This document shows positions 41,385 through 51,367 of a stretch of DNA of 64,000 bases, one piece after another. The notes below the pieces were generated by a model. That model worked only from the letters and a program-made list of their open reading frames with translations. It searched no databases and was not told the origin of the DNA. Both the position numbers and the translations under genes were made by a program. The stretch is from NCBI GenBank assembly GCA_963677935.2, contig CAXXEH010000003.1, forward strand, positions 3,348,001 through 3,412,000, in the 5' to 3' direction. Within the stretch, counting starts at the first letter, position 1. The number at the start of each line of letters is the position of its first letter. This stretch comes from JAAFHB01 sp963677935 (GTDB lineage Bacteria > Bacteroidota > Bacteroidia > Bacteroidales > Prolixibacteraceae).

Positions 41385-44300
41385 TTATTTTTGAAATAGT
41401 ACCATTGCCGGTATATCTTGTTTTTCGATACCCGGAGTTGAATATTGTACACGGAGAAACATCCCTCCTCCCGCCTGGAAATAGTTAAGCTTTATCGGGT
41501 AAATACCTTTTTTCAGGGTAATATTACCCGTTTTCTCGATATCAGCCCCATGCGGACCATCATGATCTATAACCAATTCATTATTAATAAATAACTTACT
41601 CCCATCGTTTGACTGGAGATAAAATTTATATTCCCCGTCTTTTCTGATTTGTATCACTCCGTCAAACGTCAATGCAAACTCATCCCTTGTGGAGATGATC
41701 TTTTCCAGCCCGAACTTATACACTATTCCCGATTTTGCGGGGGTAAGTTTTGAGAAATCGGGAATCTTCATCCAGACACCTTCGTAATATTTGTACGTTA
41801 ACCCATTCACCTCCGGATTGATAAAATCGATATAATTGGTTTTGGTGAAACTTGGTTCATAACCGTTCAAAACAGCTTTAGCTCTGATGATAGTTGGTTT
41901 TGAAATATAAAATGGGTGATCAAACAAGTGTGAACCATTGTCAGGCTCAGAACCGTCGATGGTATAATGAATTTGTGCTTCAGCCACATCGGAAGTAATA
42001 CTGACCACCACCGAGTCGTGAACCTGGGCCAGTGTATCTCCCGGATGGATGATCGGATTTGACAGAATTGAGTTTTTCAATAAATTCCTTGATCCTTTCG
42101 ATAAAAACTGATAATCACCCGATTTCACTTCATAAACGGCATATTTACCTTCGTTTCTCAGGTAGATTACATTCGGATTTTTATTGATGGGTTTATCGCT
42201 TTCGGTGACCTTTCCCTTTTTAAGGGCTAAAACATAAATAGTTGCTGAGGTATTAGCCGGAATTGAAACATTCAAAAGGTAATCATTTCCCGAAAAACGC
42301 CACCTGGTTTTGATCTCGCCATACAGTGACTGATAAGTAGCATTTGCGTAAGTGAGGCTTGTAACGGGTGAGGGCCTGATGATCGAATGTTTAAATCCGG
42401 GGCGATCGGGATCTGGTGAAATTCCCCCAAGGTTCTGGTAAAACCAGGCACAAACACTACCGAACATAGGGTGGCTATGCGACACATCCCCCTGAAAAGT
42501 TTCCCAGATCGTTGTGGCGCCCTTTTCGATCATAAATCCAAATCCGGGAAAATCGCGCTGGTTCATCAGCGTATAGGCAAGATCGGCACGGTCCATCTCT
42601 GTAAGAACCTCAAGCAGCAGCGGCGTACCCAGAATTCCGGTATCAAAATGTGCCTTGTTGTCATTCACCACATTCTTTACCAGATTTTTAAATACCATCT
42701 CAACATTTTGATTTTCCGCAATACCAAATCCCAGCGGGTAGATATTGGCCCCCTGTCGTCCAATGGAATAACTCGAAACAGCTTTATTAAAATAAGCTTT
42801 GTTAATATCGGTTTTTGCTTTCGCAGCCAATCTTGTGAAATATTCCTTATCGGAAGAGAGGTCCAGCGCTCCCGAAACTTTCGTCATCAAATCGATGCAA
42901 TAGAAATAATAACAGCTGTTTACAAAATCTGCAGGGAGATCTACAATTTCCGGTGGGACCCACTCTCCAAGTCCCTGGTTCGCCAGGATGCCATCCTTAT
43001 CGAGTGAGTTTTTCATATATTCCACCCAATGTTTCATCCCTTCATAATGCTTCTGAAGAACCCTGATATCTCCATAATACTGATACATATACCATGGAAT
43101 AATGACATATGCCGATCCCCATGGAGTTCCGCCTCCTCCATCCTGATAAGGGGTGGTATTCGGAACATATCCGGTCTTATGGTTCTGTCCGTCGGCAATA
43201 TCATCGAGCCATTTGGTATAAAACTGCGACATATCGAAATTATAGATTGCCGCCCGGGCAGAAATCTGTCCATCACCTGTATAACCACGTCTTTCACGAT
43301 GCGGACAGTCGCTTGGAACTCCGCCATGGACATTCCCAAGTTGGGTCCATTGATAATTATCGAGGATTTTATTGAGCAGTTTGTTCGAGCATTCAAAACT
43401 TCCCGTCAGGGCAATGTCGGTATTGACAACCCGACCCTCCAGATTTTCAACGGTGAGTTGTGATGGTGATCCAAATACATCGATATACCTGAAGGCATGC
43501 CAGGTGAAGCGGGGTTCCCAAATTTCGGTTCCTTCACCCTTTAAAATGTAGGTGTCTGACTGATTATAGGTTGGACCGAACTCTTCAGTAAATCTAAGCC
43601 GGATTGAAGTTCCCTTTGGACCCGAAATTTTTAATCGTACCCAGCCTGAGAATAACCGACCCATATCGAAATGGTAAATTCCTTTATCGGGTTCAGTAAC
43701 CGAAACCGGCTGAATGGTTTTTGTTACCCGGTCAGGTGCAGAAGTTTGCGCTTTCAGGATACCTGTTGGTGGACGGACCGGTAAGGCATTAACCCATTTT
43801 GAATCGTCAAAACCTGCCTCGGTCCACCCCTTCTGTTCCAGGCGGGCATCGTATATTTCACCTGAGTGTAATCCGTTGTAGAGGATCGGACTAATTGAAG
43901 ATCTCCAACTTCCATCAGTGGTAATCAGTTCTCTGGTTCCGTCTTCATATTCCAGGTTGAATTGCGCAAGTGAGCGTGGAGTATCATACCATAACATTGT
44001 ATCATTCGGCCGGTCTGCCTGAAGGTACCAGCCATTTCCCAGGATTAAACCAAACACATTTGCACCCTGGTTCAAAGATGAGGTGATATCGAATGTTTCA
44101 TACAGTACCGTTGAGGTCATATTTCCGATCCTGGGTTCACCCCATTTCTCTACTTTCTGACGATCATAGTTGGTTTGATTAGGCGACAAAACATGATCTC
44201 CAATTTTCCTGCCGTTGATATAAAGCTCGTAATATCCAAGTCCGCTGATATATGCGCGGGCTTTTTTAACTTTTTTCGGGAGGATCGCCTCTTTCCTGAA

Positions 44301-44789
44301 TTGTGGTGCGGCCAGCTTCCACTCCGTGGGAAATAGTGATTCAGGCGCCCCAATCCATTTGGCCTGCCACTCTCCCTGCGAGAGCAATGCCATTTCCCAA
44401 TTCTGAACCGGACTCCATGAGGAGCAGTTCTTCTCCTCATCCCAAATTTGAACTTTCCAGCTCACTTTCAACCCAGAAGTTAAAGGCTTACCCTGGTATT
44501 CCACCTGAATGGATTGATCTGACTCGATTTTGCCCGAATCCCAAAGATCGGGGGTCTCTTTTGATAATAGTTCATCATTGGTAGCCACCATTATCCGATA
44601 GGCGGTTTGCCGTGCCCCGTTTACCTGCTTCATCATCTTCCACGAGAGACGCGGTCTTAAAACATCCATTCCCACTGGATTCACAAGATATTCACAACGA
44701 AGATCGGCTACTTCAGGGATAATTTTTTGAGGTTCACATCCTGACAAAATCAGTAGAAAGAGGCAAAAAGAGAGGAATTGGATCTTCAT
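41385..44789 (-). CDS. GH78 alpha-L-rhamnosidase lipoprotein with C-terminal PA14 domain
   Basis: A 1,134-residue lipoprotein (lipobox LSGC, C18). Order: an N-terminal fibronectin-like domain ('LRCEYLVNPVGMDVLRPRLSWKM', split), a GH78 N-domain ('WQAKWIGAPE', 'KKARAYISGLGYYELYINGRKIGDHVLSP', split), a beta-domain with 'FDMGRLFSGWVRLKI', and the (alpha/alpha)6 catalytic domain with 'SDCPHRERRGYTGDGQ' (acidic residues of the active site) and 'GATTIWETFQGD'. Then come a chitobiase-C-like domain ('VSITSDVAEAQIHYTIDGSEP', about 955) and a PA14 carbohydrate-binding domain to the end. It would remove terminal alpha-L-rhamnose from pectin side chains, glycoproteins or glycosides. It is 20 bp downstream of GH3. 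Confidence 0.92.
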   Translation of the reverse strand: MKIQFLSFCLFLLILSGCEPQKIIPEVADLRCEYLVNPVGMDVLRPRLSWKMMKQVNGARQTAYRIMVATNDELLSKETPDLWDSGKIESDQSIQVEYQGKPLTSGLKVSWKVQIWDEEKNCSSWSPVQNWEMALLSQGEWQAKWIGAPESLFPTEWKLAAPQFRKEAILPKKVKKARAYISGLGYYELYINGRKIGDHVLSPNQTNYDRQKVEKWGEPRIGNMTSTVLYETFDITSSLNQGANVFGLILGNGWYLQADRPNDTMLWYDTPRSLAQFNLEYEDGTRELITTDGSWRSSISPILYNGLHSGEIYDARLEQKGWTEAGFDDSKWVNALPVRPPTGILKAQTSAPDRVTKTIQPVSVTEPDKGIYHFDMGRLFSGWVRLKISGPKGTSIRLRFTEEFGPTYNQSDTYILKGEGTEIWEPRFTWHAFRYIDVFGSPSQLTVENLEGRVVNTDIALTGSFECSNKLLNKILDNYQWTQLGNVHGGVPSDCPHRERRGYTGDGQISARAAIYNFDMSQFYTKWLDDIADGQNHKTGYVPNTTPYQDGGGGTPWGSAYVIIPWYMYQYYGDIRVLQKHYEGMKHWVEYMKNSLDKDGILANQGLGEWVPPEIVDLPADFVNSCYYFYCIDLMTKVSGALDLSSDKEYFTRLAAKAKTDINKAYFNKAVSSYSIGRQGANIYPLGFGIAENQNVEMVFKNLVKNVVNDNKAHFDTGILGTPLLLEVLTEMDRADLAYTLMNQRDFPGFGFMIEKGATTIWETFQGDVSHSHPMFGSVCAWFYQNLGGISPDPDRPGFKHSIIRPSPVTSLTYANATYQSLYGEIKTRWRFSGNDYLLNVSIPANTSATIYVLALKKGKVTESDKPINKNPNVIYLRNEGKYAVYEVKSGDYQFLSKGSRNLLKNSILSNPIIHPGDTLAQVHDSVVVSITSDVAEAQIHYTIDGSEPDNGSHLFDHPFYISKPTIIRAKAVLNGYEPSFTKTNYIDFINPEVNGLTYKYYEGVWMKIPDFSKLTPAKSGIVYKFGLEKIISTRDEFALTFDGVIQIRKDGEYKFYLQSNDGSKLFINNELVIDHDGPHGADIEKTGNITLKKGIYPIKLNYFQAGGGMFLRVQYSTPGIEKQDIPAMVLFQK

Positions 44790-44809
44790 AAGTATAAGTT
44801 GTATTGGAT

Positions 44810-47395
44810 TTATTTTAGAGTAAACTGTTGTTTTAATCGGATATCTCTTGACGAGCTTCCAATCAGCACATCAAACTGGCCAGGTTCTGCCACCCACCTT
44901 TTCGATGGTGTATCGTAAAAACTGAGGTGGCTTTTGTCTATTTTAAACCGGACCTCCTTGCTCTCGCCGGCTTTCAGACTCACTCTTTCAAAACCTTTTA
45001 ACGATTTCACCTCCCTTTCAACACTGGCAACCGGATCGTGAATGTAGAGCTGGACAATTTCATCTCCGTCCATTTTACCGGTATTTTTAATTTTAAGGCT
45101 TATTGTGATGGTATCGTTTTGTTCCATCACCGGTTTGTCTATTTTAAGATCAGAATATTCAAAAGAAGTATAAGAAAGGCCAAACCCAAATGGGAATTGA
45201 GGTTCAATATTTTCCTTATCAAAATGGCGGTACCCGACAAAAATCCCCTCCTTATAGTTAGCGAAACTTTTAGTTCCCGGATAGGACCCAAAATCTGATG
45301 CATCTTCCCTTCTTTTCATCAGCGTGACGGGTAATTTTCCGGATGGGTTCACATCACCAAATAGAATATCAGCCAGCGCATTGCCCCCCTCCTGCCCGGG
45401 ATAGAAAGCTTCAATCACTGCGGGAACTTTTTCAATCCAACCACTCATGAGGATAGGTGTTGCATTATTTAAAACAACTATGGTTCGGGGATTAGCTTTT
45501 ATGATTTCGGTTACCAGTTTCAACTGTTTTGCCGGTAATGCAAGATCCTCCCTGTCTGTTGATTCGCCCTCCATATCTTTGTTTAACCCGAGACATAACA
45601 CAACCAGATCACTTTTCACAGCCAGTTTCACTGCGTTCCCCAGCTTATCTATTTTATCGATCGGCGCCACGCCAAGTTTGCATAACGCACTCCCCATATT
45701 TTCGTAAAATTCAACCTTAATATCGTAAAGATGATTGGGTGAAAATTTTACAGGGGTAATTTTAAACCGGCTGGGCCGCGAATCGATCCAATAATCGATG
45801 ATTTTTTTGCCGTCGAGATAAAGCCTTACCCCGTTATCAGCAGCCACGCCAATGTCGAACCATCCCTCACCCGGAGATTTGAATTTTCCGGTCCAGCGTG
45901 CAGACCAATGGTTAATAGGAACGATTGTTGAATCGGGAGATCCCAATTTACCAGGATCATTTCCATTGCCATAACCCCAGTCAAAATCGATCGATTTTTC
46001 AATCCTGGTCAGGACAGGTTTCCCTTCAAGATCGCGGTTGTTAAAATATTCAGCTTTGATTCCGGAAGTTCCATCGGGCAAAAAATATCTTTCCGGCCCG
46101 GCTATTGGTAGTTCCATCCGGTCCGGGGTGATTCCCTGCTCAAAACTGACGAGCGATTTTCCTTTGGTTTTGGCAATGATCCCATCAAGTGGTGAGATTC
46201 CGTAATTCCCCTGAAGGAAGCCACTGCCTCCTCCTGACATCTGCGCCACATCACCATTAGGCCCGATCACTGCAATGGTCTTAATCTTCTTTTTATCCAA
46301 AGGCAAAAAATGATGATCGTTCTTCAATAATACAATGCTCTTTTGTGCCACCTCAAGTGCCAGTTTTCTCCTTTCAGGGGTATCGGAAGGACCATAATCG
46401 ACGTTTGATTTTTCAAACAGTTTTGCTTTACACATGATGCGGAGCAACCTTCTCACTTTATCATCCAGCACCTGCACCTCAACCTGTTTCTCTTTTATCG
46501 CGTTTAACAGTTTTTCACCATAATATAAAGCAACGGGCATCTCGAGGTCAAGACCCGAATTGGCCATTTTTACTGTCGAACGGGCGCCTCCCCAATCTGA
46601 AACAACAACACCTGTGAATCCCCACTCTTTTTTTAAGATGTCGGTTAACAGGTGTTTGTTTTCGCAACCGTAATCCCCGTTAATCGAGTTGTATGCGGCC
46701 ATAATCGTCCAGGTATCTGCCTCCTGAACAGCGGCTTTCATGGCCGGAAGATAGATCTCGTGTAAAGCACGTTCACTTACCTTTACATCAACATCAAACC
46801 TGTTCCATTCCTGGTTATTGACAGCAATGACCTTCGTGCACGTAATGATATTTTTACTTTGTACCCCCTTTACAAATTCGACGCACATCCGGGAAGTCAG
46901 GTAAGGATCTTCGCTGAAAAGCTCGAAAGCCCTGCCACCAAATGGGGTGCGGATAATATTGATCATTGGGGCCAAAAACATATTACTTTTGGTAATGTGT
47001 GTCTCCTCCCCCATATTTTCAGCCACCTTACGCATCAAGGGTTTATCAAACGCTGCAGCAAGATTTATTGTGGCCGAGTAATTGGTTGATTTTCCTCTCC
47101 GGTTGGGACCAATTCCCCCGTCTGTCATCACAATTTCGGGAATCCCAAGTCGTTTTATCTCCTTTGTTTTGAAGCCAAGCCCTCCCACAAGATCAACTTT
47201 TTCCTGAAGGGTCATCTGAGAGAGCAAAAAATCGACCTTTGTCTCAACCATATCGCTGTTTTGGGAGTGGAATTTGCAGGAAATTAAACCACTAAAAATC
47301 AAAACGATACCAGCAATCCATATCAACACTTGTGCACTCTTTCTTCTGTCAGAAAGCACCTTACACACTACAGATTTATTTTGAATCAATTTCAT
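44810..47395 (-). CDS. GH3 beta-glycosidase lipoprotein with PA14 insertion
   Basis: An 861-residue lipoprotein (lipobox LISC, C40, after a basic n-region; a shorter start is not available). The GH3 barrel starts at about residue 50: 'MTLQEKVDLVGG', 'GIPEIVMTDGGIGPNRRG', 'KVIAVNNQEWNR', and 'GFTGVVVSDWGGARSTV' near 268 with the nucleophile Asp. The alpha/beta second domain ('IAVIGPNGDVAQMSGGGSGF') is interrupted at about 445-590 by a PA14 domain ('GIKAEYFNNRDLEG', 'VRLYLDGKKIIDYWID'). A fibronectin-III-like C-terminus ends the protein ('VQLYIHDPVASVEREVKSLKGF', split). Likely beta-glucosidase or beta-xylosidase activity on oligosaccharides. It is in a tight run with GH78 and GH20-like genes. 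Confidence 0.93.
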   Translation of the reverse strand: MKLIQNKSVVCKVLSDRRKSAQVLIWIAGIVLIFSGLISCKFHSQNSDMVETKVDFLLSQMTLQEKVDLVGGLGFKTKEIKRLGIPEIVMTDGGIGPNRRGKSTNYSATINLAAAFDKPLMRKVAENMGEETHITKSNMFLAPMINIIRTPFGGRAFELFSEDPYLTSRMCVEFVKGVQSKNIITCTKVIAVNNQEWNRFDVDVKVSERALHEIYLPAMKAAVQEADTWTIMAAYNSINGDYGCENKHLLTDILKKEWGFTGVVVSDWGGARSTVKMANSGLDLEMPVALYYGEKLLNAIKEKQVEVQVLDDKVRRLLRIMCKAKLFEKSNVDYGPSDTPERRKLALEVAQKSIVLLKNDHHFLPLDKKKIKTIAVIGPNGDVAQMSGGGSGFLQGNYGISPLDGIIAKTKGKSLVSFEQGITPDRMELPIAGPERYFLPDGTSGIKAEYFNNRDLEGKPVLTRIEKSIDFDWGYGNGNDPGKLGSPDSTIVPINHWSARWTGKFKSPGEGWFDIGVAADNGVRLYLDGKKIIDYWIDSRPSRFKITPVKFSPNHLYDIKVEFYENMGSALCKLGVAPIDKIDKLGNAVKLAVKSDLVVLCLGLNKDMEGESTDREDLALPAKQLKLVTEIIKANPRTIVVLNNATPILMSGWIEKVPAVIEAFYPGQEGGNALADILFGDVNPSGKLPVTLMKRREDASDFGSYPGTKSFANYKEGIFVGYRHFDKENIEPQFPFGFGLSYTSFEYSDLKIDKPVMEQNDTITISLKIKNTGKMDGDEIVQLYIHDPVASVEREVKSLKGFERVSLKAGESKEVRFKIDKSHLSFYDTPSKRWVAEPGQFDVLIGSSSRDIRLKQQFTLK

Positions 47396-47429
47396 ACCGG
47401 TTAGTTTTTTTATTCTCTAAGTTGTTTGG

Positions 47430-48404
47430 TTATTTCAGGTTAAACTTAAGCGTTCTAGGTGAAATGGCAGGTCTCATGTATTTTTTAAGAGTTTCAGGAT
47501 AACCTAATTCCCATGGTGTCGGGCCTACCCACACTGATTTTTTTCCGGCAATTCTTATCGTTCCTTTTGTCGAGATTTCAACTACCGTAAAAAGAGGATC
47601 CTTGAATGGTGCCGTATATTTGATCCATTTAAAATTTTTGTCAACCTCATCGCTGTAACGTATATGCTCATATTTATCTCCCAGCCAGTGATACGACATG
47701 GAAGTGATGGTGATGTACCATATACCGTTAATATTCTCGGCATAGTCATAATGGGTATGACCGTTAAAACAGGCAATCACCTTTTCGGAAGGGTGCCGGG
47801 AATTATGGTTAACCAGTACCTGTTGCATCTGCTGATAGTTTTCCACGCCGTAAGATTCATCAGCGCTTTGGTAATGTGCCAGCCCCTGATGTGAAAATAT
47901 CACCACGGGATGTTCGCTTTTTTCCAGATCACACTTCAGCCATTCAAACTGTTCCGGACCAATATACTGTTTATACCCTTTGGCTGCGGGACTTTTAATA
48001 TCATTACCGTCAAGAACAATAAAATGAAAACCGTTTTTATCGAATGAATAGTACGATTTTGCCATCTTTCGATAATCAAGGGCAGCCTGCCGCGAGGTTC
48101 CACCATCCATCTCATGGTTTCCGATCACATGGTATTTGTCGCCTGGCCATGAATTCCAGATATCAAATAGTTCGGCGTATTTTTTCTCCGGTGTCACAAA
48201 ATCACCCAATTCGATAATAAAATCGGGCTTTGCCACGTTCATGCTGTCGATAAATTTCGTGATCCGGTATTTTGAGTCGTGCATCGTGGTCAGATGGACA
48301 TCGGTGCACATCCCAATCCTGATTTTATCCGCCTTTTTAGCTGATAAGGGATAGCCGGACAGGAAAAATAAAGAGAAAAGGCACAAAAAAAATATATTTT
48401 TCAT
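47430..48404 (-). CDS. Calcineurin-like metallophosphoesterase, secreted
   Basis: A 324-residue protein from the ATG at 48404; a TTG two codons upstream at 48410 is less likely. Signal peptide at residues 1-21 (ending PLSA). Two-metal phosphoesterase motifs are complete: 'MCTDVHLT' (D-x-H), 'ELGDFVTP', 'GNHEMDGG', 'FSHQGLAHY' and 'FNGHTHYDYAE'. Substrates of such exported enzymes include phosphodiesters and phosphorylated sugars; in this place it may remove phosphate from glycan chains, which is an inference from neighbours only. It lies 34 bp upstream of GH3, so co-transcription is likely. Confidence 0.88.
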   Translation of the reverse strand: MKNIFFLCLFSLFFLSGYPLSAKKADKIRIGMCTDVHLTTMHDSKYRITKFIDSMNVAKPDFIIELGDFVTPEKKYAELFDIWNSWPGDKYHVIGNHEMDGGTSRQAALDYRKMAKSYYSFDKNGFHFIVLDGNDIKSPAAKGYKQYIGPEQFEWLKCDLEKSEHPVVIFSHQGLAHYQSADESYGVENYQQMQQVLVNHNSRHPSEKVIACFNGHTHYDYAENINGIWYITITSMSYHWLGDKYEHIRYSDEVDKNFKWIKYTAPFKDPLFTVVEISTKGTIRIAGKKSVWVGPTPWELGYPETLKKYMRPAISPRTLKFNLK

Positions 48405-48523
48405 ACTCAATATTTTATAGCAAATCGGTCAGTTAATTATTCAAATTGAGGTACTTTAAAATTGCAGTTGTATCTCCTAAAAATCAACCTCTATCAATGA
48501 ATTAATGTCATTCCTTAATTCTT

Positions 48524-50815
48524 TCATTCCTTCATTCTTCCTTTTTTTATAATTCCCTGATAGCGTGCCATCCAGTAAGGCCAGAGCCAGAAAACAGGTT
48601 CCCTCACCTGTGTCAGGTCGCCCTGCACTGCCGCCCAGGGATTCTTATCCCACCGGACAGTGGCCCGCTCACTAGCCGGAGGAATTTCCGAGATCTGTAT
48701 CTCTTCCAGAATCGGACTTCTCACCACATGAACATCTTCGCGCGAAAGATGATTAATGGGCCAATCGACCAGGTCAAGCGGCGTATCTCTCAAAAAATCT
48801 ATGGTCTGGGGCACATTCACTACCTTTCCGGTTGCATAGGCATAGGTGAGGTTATTGATCAGGTTTTCACCTGCCGGCTGATTGGCCATCCAATCGTCTA
48901 TCAGGTGAAGGTAAAATGTTCTAAGTTTTGGATCTTTCTCATATTTCAACAGGATGGGGAAAAGATAACCTTCGAGTGTGCGGTCAAAATAGATTTGCCA
49001 GGCCGGGTTCTTCTGATTCAGATAAGCAACATTTTCAAGATAACCCTCCTGGTCGATGAGTCGACGGTACTCCTTTTCGTATTTTTCATCTCCGGTAAGA
49101 TGCCCTGCGAATTTAAGATAAGTGAGCAGTTCGAAGGAGTTGATACTTCGCTCCGAAGCCCAGTCGGGATCGTGATTGATCTGTTCGGGGGACCAGATTG
49201 CCCAATGGGTGGGCAAACCATCAATATCGATCAGGTTATATTTGGTTTCAATCAGATGATCGATGATTTTTTTAACATGATCGCGTATAAGTATTTTCTC
49301 CTCGGGATTGGCCGCCAGTTCATAAAAGAAGAAATAGCCCATCATATGGCCATCCATTTCGTCGGTGCTGGTATCCCCTTTCCACATCCACTTTCCGTCT
49401 TTTGACTTTCGCCACCTGATTTCAACCGGTTTATACCTCGGATCTTTCACCAGTTCTTCGGCAATTTGTTTTGGAGAATAGGTCTGGTTTGCATCATGAA
49501 CTTTCGTCCAGTCTGTAGGGACGATTGATCGGGCAAAAAAACCTTCCGTTCCGGTTACCGTCTGTAAATATTTCAGGAACTCAAAAGCCTTACGGGCCTT
49601 TACTTTAGCATCCGGGTCTTTGGTCACCGCATACCTGAAGCTCTCCATAGCCAGGTATCCGCTGGTATATTCGCCGTCATTGTCGTCATCCGAGTTGCGC
49701 CACGAAGCGGTATCTCCAGGAATTTCAAGCCTCAGGCTACCGCAGGTCCAGGGTGGCCGAATGTGCTTTTTCATCAGTTGTCCGTAAAAATTGGCCTGTT
49801 TATCAGCCAGGGTCATCATTTGCCTTTTGATGGCACTCACACCATGATCTGTAGCAAGCCAGGCGTTCCCCTCCCGATCGAACGCAACATCAGTGACCCG
49901 GTCATTCGTCAGCCACCGGCGGCTGAAGCGTAAAGAGTGCGAAAGATCTTTGGCAAACCGGACCACTCCAACATCGGTTCCAACCCACATCCTGCCGTCG
50001 GGTGACCGGGTGATACAGTTCACCATTGCTGATGATAGCCCCTCCACTGGAGTTATTTTTTTAATCAGTTTCTCATGTTGACGGATTGAAACTCCACCCA
50101 TGCCTCCAGCCCACAGATCGCCCCCCGGGGAAAAAGAGATCGCCTTGACATAGCAACTGATCAGTTCGTTTGTATTTTGAAACAGAGTGGTTTTTTCATT
50201 CTGACAAAGGTATAGCCCTGCATCGGTGCCGATCCATAGATTGCCTTTAGGATCAACTGCAGCATCACGAACCGAACGTGCAACAGAAATGTGCTGAGCC
50301 ACCCAGCGGTCACCCTTCGAGTGCCAGATTCCGTTTGGACCCAGGGCATAGTTATCATCTCCATCGTTGCAAATAATTGAAATCGGCGGCTTAATCCCCT
50401 CTTCTTTCAAAAGTTGATGATTAGAAAAACGATAGATGCCATTCCAGGTACCCATCAAAACTGCCCCGTCAGGATTCGCTGCTACTGAATAGGCCGGACC
50501 ACGCTCTTCGCCCGAAATAACCGGTTCCCAGATCCTTGTACCAACTCCTTTTCTGAAAATACCGGAAGCTGTTGCAATCCAGACATTTGATTCCTTATCC
50601 ACAGTAATACTGCGTACCTCATTGTCTTCCTTTTTATTGCTGATCAGATAGGCATCATGAGACTCCTGAACAAAAGCAGTATCCTGATATGCGGCAAAAA
50701 TTTGTCTGGCGACTTCATCTTTAGGCGCCTGCAGACAGGAATTTAAACTGATAGAAATAATAATGTCCAGGAATACTATTAGGAATCGCGCCATATTTAG
50801 CTTTATATAACTCAT
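48524..50815 (-). CDS. Propeller-toroid lipoprotein, paralogue of 6952-9231
   Basis: A 763-residue protein with a lipoprotein-like signal (residues 9-27, 'SLNSC'). Residues of about 65-340 are a two-component-regulator-type beta-propeller with clear blade motifs: 'SNVWIATASGIFRKG', 'GNLWIGTDAGLYLC', 'GDLWAGGMGGVSI', 'GRMWVGTDVGVVRFA', 'GNAWLATDHGVSAI'. Residues of about 360-755 are helical and Trp-rich: 'TSGYLAMESFRYAVT', 'KWMWKGDTSTDEMDGHMMGYFFFYELA', 'NLIDIDGLPTHWAIWSPEQ', 'FWLWPYWMARYQGI'. Domain order and many blocks match the 6952-9231 protein. No kinase or regulator domain follows. A secreted glycan-binding and glycan-processing role is inferred. Its ATG overlaps the stop of the RibD-like gene by 4 bp (coupled translation). 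Confidence 0.72.
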   Translation of the reverse strand: MSYIKLNMARFLIVFLDIIISISLNSCLQAPKDEVARQIFAAYQDTAFVQESHDAYLISNKKEDNEVRSITVDKESNVWIATASGIFRKGVGTRIWEPVISGEERGPAYSVAANPDGAVLMGTWNGIYRFSNHQLLKEEGIKPPISIICNDGDDNYALGPNGIWHSKGDRWVAQHISVARSVRDAAVDPKGNLWIGTDAGLYLCQNEKTTLFQNTNELISCYVKAISFSPGGDLWAGGMGGVSIRQHEKLIKKITPVEGLSSAMVNCITRSPDGRMWVGTDVGVVRFAKDLSHSLRFSRRWLTNDRVTDVAFDREGNAWLATDHGVSAIKRQMMTLADKQANFYGQLMKKHIRPPWTCGSLRLEIPGDTASWRNSDDDNDGEYTSGYLAMESFRYAVTKDPDAKVKARKAFEFLKYLQTVTGTEGFFARSIVPTDWTKVHDANQTYSPKQIAEELVKDPRYKPVEIRWRKSKDGKWMWKGDTSTDEMDGHMMGYFFFYELAANPEEKILIRDHVKKIIDHLIETKYNLIDIDGLPTHWAIWSPEQINHDPDWASERSINSFELLTYLKFAGHLTGDEKYEKEYRRLIDQEGYLENVAYLNQKNPAWQIYFDRTLEGYLFPILLKYEKDPKLRTFYLHLIDDWMANQPAGENLINNLTYAYATGKVVNVPQTIDFLRDTPLDLVDWPINHLSREDVHVVRSPILEEIQISEIPPASERATVRWDKNPWAAVQGDLTQVREPVFWLWPYWMARYQGIIKKGRMKE

Positions 50816-51360
50816 ATTCTACCTTTTACAATTTGCTTATAATGTAACTGTACAAGACCTTTGTCAAATTGTTTTGAGCCGATCAATTCCAGCATATTTT
50901 CCGGTCTCCCGTTTTTAAAAAGTGGCACCCCTTCCCCCAGAAAAATGGGGATAATAGAAATAATAAACTCGTCGATCAGGTTTTCTTTTAAGAGTGCATT
51001 TATTACTTCGGCGCCTCCGTCACAATAAATATTTTTCCCTTCTTTAGCTTTCAGTTCTGCGATTAATCCGCTCAAACTTCCTTTGAAATAATTTGGTAAA
51101 CCAACTTCGGATCGTTCGGACCTTGAAAGGATATACACATCTTTATCCTGATGGGGATAGTCATAGCCCATTTCAATAACATGATCATAGGTCTTGCGCC
51201 CAATGATCACGGCGTCAACTGACTTTAAGAAATCGGTATAGCCGTAATCCTCCCCCTTCTGTTCAACCACCGATAAAAAGCTAATATCACCATCAGATCT
51301 GGCAATATAACCGTCCAAACTCATTGCGATATAAATAATTACTTTTCTATCTGCTATCAT
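50812..51360 (-). CDS. RibD-C/dihydrofolate-reductase-family protein
   Basis: A 182-residue cytoplasmic protein. The DHFR/RibD C-terminal fold is shown by 'VIIYIAMSLDGYIARSDGD' (8-26), 'DAVIIGRKTYDHVIEMG' (about 50-66), 'VYILSRSE', 'IYCDGGAEVINALLKENLIDEFIISIIPIFLGEGVPLF' (split) and a C-terminal 'GLVQLHYKQ'. Members reduce an unknown pyrimidine or pterin-like substrate with NADPH. It lies inside an operon of secreted glycan enzymes, 7 bp after DUF1349 and with a 4-bp overlap into the propeller-toroid gene. This placement is odd for a small cytoplasmic reductase; an accidental insertion into the operon is possible. Confidence 0.87.
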   Translation of the reverse strand: MIADRKVIIYIAMSLDGYIARSDGDISFLSVVEQKGEDYGYTDFLKSVDAVIIGRKTYDHVIEMGYDYPHQDKDVYILSRSERSEVGLPNYFKGSLSGLIAELKAKEGKNIYCDGGAEVINALLKENLIDEFIISIIPIFLGEGVPLFKNGRPENMLELIGSKQFDKGLVQLHYKQIVKGRI

Positions 51361-51367
51361 TTTTATT

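Noticed and set aside
48405..48410. TTG start of the metallophosphoesterase two codons upstream
   Set aside because: The ATG at 48404 directly precedes a normal signal peptide; the TTG adds only two residues and no support.
48728..49405. 225-codon plus-strand frame
   Set aside because: It lies antisense inside the propeller-toroid gene, lacks any domain pattern, and has the composition of a complementary-strand shadow.
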